A stretch of 6,448 bases of DNA from JBEIUL01 sp044356865 (GTDB lineage Bacteria > Planctomycetota > Phycisphaerae > Phycisphaerales > SM1A02). The translations under genes were made by a program, and so were the position numbers. Below, piece after piece: positions 3,542 to 6,448 of the stretch. The notes beneath the pieces are model-generated. The model had not been told where the DNA came from and ran no database searches. It saw only the letters and a program-made list of their open reading frames with translations. Within the stretch, counting starts at the first letter, position 1; the number at the start of each line of letters is the position of its first letter. The stretch spans positions 1-6,448 of the forward strand of contig JBIKVN010000194.1 of the NCBI GenBank assembly GCA_044356865.1, read 5' to 3'.

Positions 3542-6448
3542 TCACCCCACCGGCGAGCCGCACGCGACGGTGCCCGCCGCGACGACCCCCCTCTTCATCA
3601 GCACGCTGCCGGCCTCGAGCGTCGCCCCCTCGCCAAGCTCGGCCCCGTAGAAGACGACCGCGTTCTCGCCGGCGTTGGCGTCCGCGCCGATCCGGACCCG
3701 GTCGATCTTCAGCACCCGATCCTCGAAACTGTGGGCCTGGAAGTGGCACGCGACCGTCGAGCGGTCGCCGAACTCGAGCATGTCGGGGTCGACGATCTGC
3801 GTCGCGCCGGGACAGAGCAGCACATCGCGACCGATGCGGTTCCCCGCGAGGCGTAGGGCCATGTTGAGGAACGGGGTCCCCTCGACGCGGACGAGCGCGA
3901 TGCGGGCGCTGAACCACCAGAGGACATAGAGGTAATCCCAGCGGCTGCACCAGCAGCTCCAGAGGCCGTGGACGCCGGGCTTCACCCGACCGAGCAGGAG
4001 CCACTTCGCGGCGAGTCCGAAGGCGATGAGGAAGATCCACGCGGAAAGGCTCGCCAGCGGGGCCCAGAGGAACGCCGTCGCCCACGGCCCCGTCGCGGCC
4101 AACGCCCGCTCGACCGCGGCAAGCCACGCCAACCCCGCCACCGTGGCGGGCGTCGTCACGGCGACGCGGGCGATTTCCCAGCTCCAGCGGGAGATCCGCT
4201 GGGCCAGGCCGGGCTCGTGCGTCAGCCGACGGTCGACCGCGACCACCTCGCGGCGCGGCAACTCGATCGGCGGCGATCCGAACCAGCCTTGGCCGGGCCG
4301 CGTGTCGGCGGGCGGCACGGTCGCGACGCCGACGAACATGCCGTCGGGGTAACGGACGCCCGCGGGAATCACGCTGTGGTTGCCGAGGAAGGTCTCGTCG
4401 CCGAGGCTGGTCGCGCGGACGGTCACGCCGGCCGGGCGGTACTGGGGCCCCGCGAGGTAGATGCCGTCGGCGAAGAACGACATCGAGCCGATCGAGAGCG
4501 TCTCGGGCAGGGCATCGATGATCGTGCTGACCTCGCTGCCCTTGCCGATCCGCATGCCGGCGATCCGCAGCCACATGGGCCAGAGCAGCGTGCCGCTGAG
4601 CCAGCGGCCGGCGGCGTCGAGGGTCGCGACCCGCTGGGCGATCCGCCACGCGACCGGTCCGTAGCGCGGATGAATCCCGGTCCGCACCGGACCCAGCCAG
4701 CGCATCGCGAAGGCCAACAGCACCAGCCACGCCGCGACCGCGATCACGCCCGCGAGGCAGACCAGCCCGGCCAGCCCGAGCGTCATCGTCGGCTGCTCGA
4801 GCCACGCACGGATCGCGGTGAACTCGAAGCGGGCGAGGGCGAGGCCCGTCGCGAGCGCGACGAGGCAGGCGCCGACCGCGAACGCGAGGCGTCCCGCGAC
4901 GACGAGGAACGCGTGGGACCACGGGCCCCACGCCGAGCTCGCCGCGTTCGGGTGCCGAACGGGGTCGCCGCGCCGGCCCACGGGAACCCCGCCCCAACGC
5001 TCGCCGTCCGGAATCGACACGCCGCCGCGGACGAGCGACAGCGGCTCGACCTCGCTGCCGGCGCCGACTTCGCACCCGGGCTCGAGCGTGGCCCGGATCC
5101 CGACGACGGCGCCCTCGCCGACGCGGATGGTCCCCCGCTCGACCCCGCCTCGCTGCACGCGGGCGGTGAGCACCGCGGCGTCCCGTTCGAAGATCGCGTC
5201 GTCGCCGATCTCGAGCAGGTCCCAACCGCCACGGGCGAGGTTCACCCCGCGATGGAAGTGCACGCGGTGACCGATGCGGGCCCCGAGCCGCCGCAGCGTC
5301 CACGCGTGCAACTCCGTTCCCTCGATGAGCGGCCACGGGATCGTCGACGCGATGCGCTCGACGGTCCATTCCCGCAGGAACCGGCCGCTCCACGCCTCGA
5401 CGCGGCCGGGCCGGTAGCGCCCGACGAGCAGTCGCTTCGCGACCAGCGTCAGGAGGAGCCCGAGCGGAAAACGGAGGCCGCCCAAGGCGAAGGCCGCAAG
5501 CGGCGCGAGTACCGCGAGCGCGACCGGACCGACCGCGGCGGTCGCCCACGGCACGACGACGAAGACGCCGGCAAACGCGATCGCGCCGGTGACCACGAAC
5601 CCGATCACGAGCAGGGCCGCCTGCACTGCGGCGGCCGCGTGCGGCGAGCGGCGCTCGGCGTGGACCGCCGTCTCGACCCGCACCGTCGTCGGTCGATGCG
5701 ACGCGAGGGCGGCGGCGAGCGAGGCTGCGGTCGGGTTCGCGTACAGGTCACGGACGCCGATCTCCGCTCCGACCGACTTCCGCAGCCACAGCAGCAACTC
5801 GACCGCCCGCAGCGAATCGCCGCCGAGCGCCGTGAAGAAGTCGGCCTCCGGCTCGGGCGCCCGCCCGAGGCCGAGCGCCCGCCCCATGCACGCGGCGACC
5901 CGCTCAAGCATCGGCCGCGACGGGTCGGCCGCCATCGCCTCGAGCCGTGCGGCATCGACGGTCGCCTCGGGCCCCGACAGCGACTCGAGCGCCGCCGCGA
6001 TCGCCCGGCGATCGACCTTCCCGCTGACCGACACGGGAATCGCGTTCGCCACGATCGCGACCGCCGGCGCCATGTGCCCCGGAAGCCGCTCGCGGGCCCA
6101 GGCGGCAAGCTCGCGGGTCGGATCGCCGAGCGTCGACCCGGGCCGCAGCGTGACCATCGCCCCAAGACGCGCCCCAAGCCGCGCCCCCCAACGCGCTCCC
6201 GTCCCGCTTCCCACGACCGCGCACGCCGCGCCGGCGATCGCCGGGTGCGACAGGAGGCACGCCTCGACCGCCCCGAGCTCGATCCGGTAGCCGCGGAGCT
6301 TGACCTGCCCGTCGATCCGCCCGAGGTACTCGAGCTCGCCGCCCGGCCGCTTCCGCACGAGGTCGCCGGTGCGGTAGGCCCGCGGCCGGCCGGCGACCGG
6401 CCCGAAGCGGCGGGCGGTCTCGTCGGGACGGTCACGGTAGCCGCGGGA
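3542..6448 (-). CDS. Pls/PosA-type nonribosomal peptide synthetase (N-terminus beyond window)
   Basis: The last 968 residues are visible, and the frame is open to base 6448. Numbered from the edge: end of an adenylation domain with YRTGDL (25-30), GRIDGQVKLRGYRIE (43-57) and SGKVDR (142-147; catalytic Lys144). A carrier domain follows with LGGDS (208-212; Ser212 takes phosphopantetheine). Then come six membrane helices in pairs (about 275-330, 515-582, 760-818), each pair followed by a left-handed beta-helix domain (about 390-490, 630-730, 870-968). There is no condensation or thioesterase domain. This is the layout of epsilon-poly-L-lysine synthetase Pls, whose three C-terminal domains join activated amino acids at the membrane. 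With a normal adenylation N-terminus the protein would be about 1,350 residues, close to Pls (about 1,320). It probably makes an amino-acid homopolymer or isopeptide chain. The substrate cannot be read because the specificity pocket is outside the window. No minus-strand terminator is evident after the stop. Confidence 0.9.
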   Translation of the reverse strand, partial: SRGYRDRPDETARRFGPVAGRPRAYRTGDLVRKRPGGELEYLGRIDGQVKLRGYRIELGAVEACLLSHPAIAGAACAVVGSGTGARWGARLGARLGAMVTLRPGSTLGDPTRELAAWARERLPGHMAPAVAIVANAIPVSVSGKVDRRAIAAALESLSGPEATVDAARLEAMAADPSRPMLERVAACMGRALGLGRAPEPEADFFTALGGDSLRAVELLLWLRKSVGAEIGVRDLYANPTAASLAAALASHRPTTVRVETAVHAERRSPHAAAAVQAALLVIGFVVTGAIAFAGVFVVVPWATAAVGPVALAVLAPLAAFALGGLRFPLGLLLTLVAKRLLVGRYRPGRVEAWSGRFLREWTVERIASTIPWPLIEGTELHAWTLRRLGARIGHRVHFHRGVNLARGGWDLLEIGDDAIFERDAAVLTARVQRGGVERGTIRVGEGAVVGIRATLEPGCEVGAGSEVEPLSLVRGGVSIPDGERWGGVPVGRRGDPVRHPNAASSAWGPWSHAFLVVAGRLAFAVGACLVALATGLALARFEFTAIRAWLEQPTMTLGLAGLVCLAGVIAVAAWLVLLAFAMRWLGPVRTGIHPRYGPVAWRIAQRVATLDAAGRWLSGTLLWPMWLRIAGMRIGKGSEVSTIIDALPETLSIGSMSFFADGIYLAGPQYRPAGVTVRATSLGDETFLGNHSVIPAGVRYPDGMFVGVATVPPADTRPGQGWFGSPPIELPRREVVAVDRRLTHEPGLAQRISRWSWEIARVAVTTPATVAGLAWLAAVERALAATGPWATAFLWAPLASLSAWIFLIAFGLAAKWLLLGRVKPGVHGLWSCWCSRWDYLYVLWWFSARIALVRVEGTPFLNMALRLAGNRIGRDVLLCPGATQIVDPDMLEFGDRSTVACHFQAHSFEDRVLKIDRVRIGADANAGENAVVFYGAELGEGATLEAGSVLMKRGVVAAGTVACGSPVG
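6161..6196 (-). repeat. Three 12-bp tandem units inside the adenylation domain
   Basis: On the minus strand the units are GCGCGTTGGGGG, GCGCGGCTTGGG and GCGCGTCTTGGG, encoding ARWG-ARLG-ARLG and followed by a partial fourth unit (AM). They lie between core motifs A8 and A10, in a surface region that is variable in adenylation domains, so catalysis need not be affected. Confidence 0.75.

Noticed and set aside
3260..3856. A 198-codon plus-strand open frame running from the RNA region into the synthetase
   Set aside because: It reads through the intrinsic terminator and continues antisense to the synthetase; no family resemblance.
3324..5549. A 741-codon minus-strand open frame overlapping the synthetase
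   Set aside because: It is the shifted-frame shadow of the synthetase: Arg/Pro/Gly-rich, with no domains or plausible membrane helices.
1..6448. CRISPR array, insertion sequence, tRNA gene or attachment site
   Set aside because: No regular repeat-spacer pattern, transposase motif, terminal inverted repeats or tRNA-like cloverleaf was seen.

Overview
The window is GC-rich DNA (roughly two thirds G+C), and every recognisable protein gene lies on the minus strand. It fits a Planctomycetota bacterium. The strongest pointer is an ECF sigma factor gene overlapping a membrane-anchored Ser/Thr kinase gene, a pairing known as typical of that phylum. The sigma factor's region 2 wording and the near absence of Shine-Dalgarno sequences agree. 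The phylum call is inference; no rRNA or marker gene is present.

In transcription order (right to left): (1) 6448-3542, the C-terminal 968 residues of a large nonribosomal peptide synthetase of the Pls/PosA type, with the end of an adenylation domain, a carrier domain, then three repeats of [two membrane helices + left-handed beta-helix domain]. (2) 3541-2799, a 743-base region without a convincing protein gene. Its left half holds five copies or near-copies of GCCTGTCC. Its right half looks like a plus-strand structured RNA (about 3218-3522) ending in a good intrinsic terminator, with GGA motifs displayed in hairpin loops. (3) 2789-2049, an ECF-like sigma factor with an acidic C-terminal extension. 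(4) 2052-595, a Ser/Thr protein kinase with an N-terminal membrane anchor, overlapping the sigma gene by 4 bases. (5) 533 to beyond base 1, the N-terminal part of an isocitrate lyase/PEP mutase superfamily enzyme, most like methylisocitrate lyase (PrpB), probably starting at a GTG just after a 61-base spacer.

The sigma and kinase genes are almost certainly translationally coupled and form one signalling unit. No anti-sigma gene is visible, so the kinase, or the sigma factor's own C-terminal tail, may control sigma activity. The lyase is probably co-transcribed with them. The synthetase is separated from this operon by the long intergenic region and a plus-strand terminator that faces its 3' end; any functional link is unproven. 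The least explained element is the putative plus-strand RNA.
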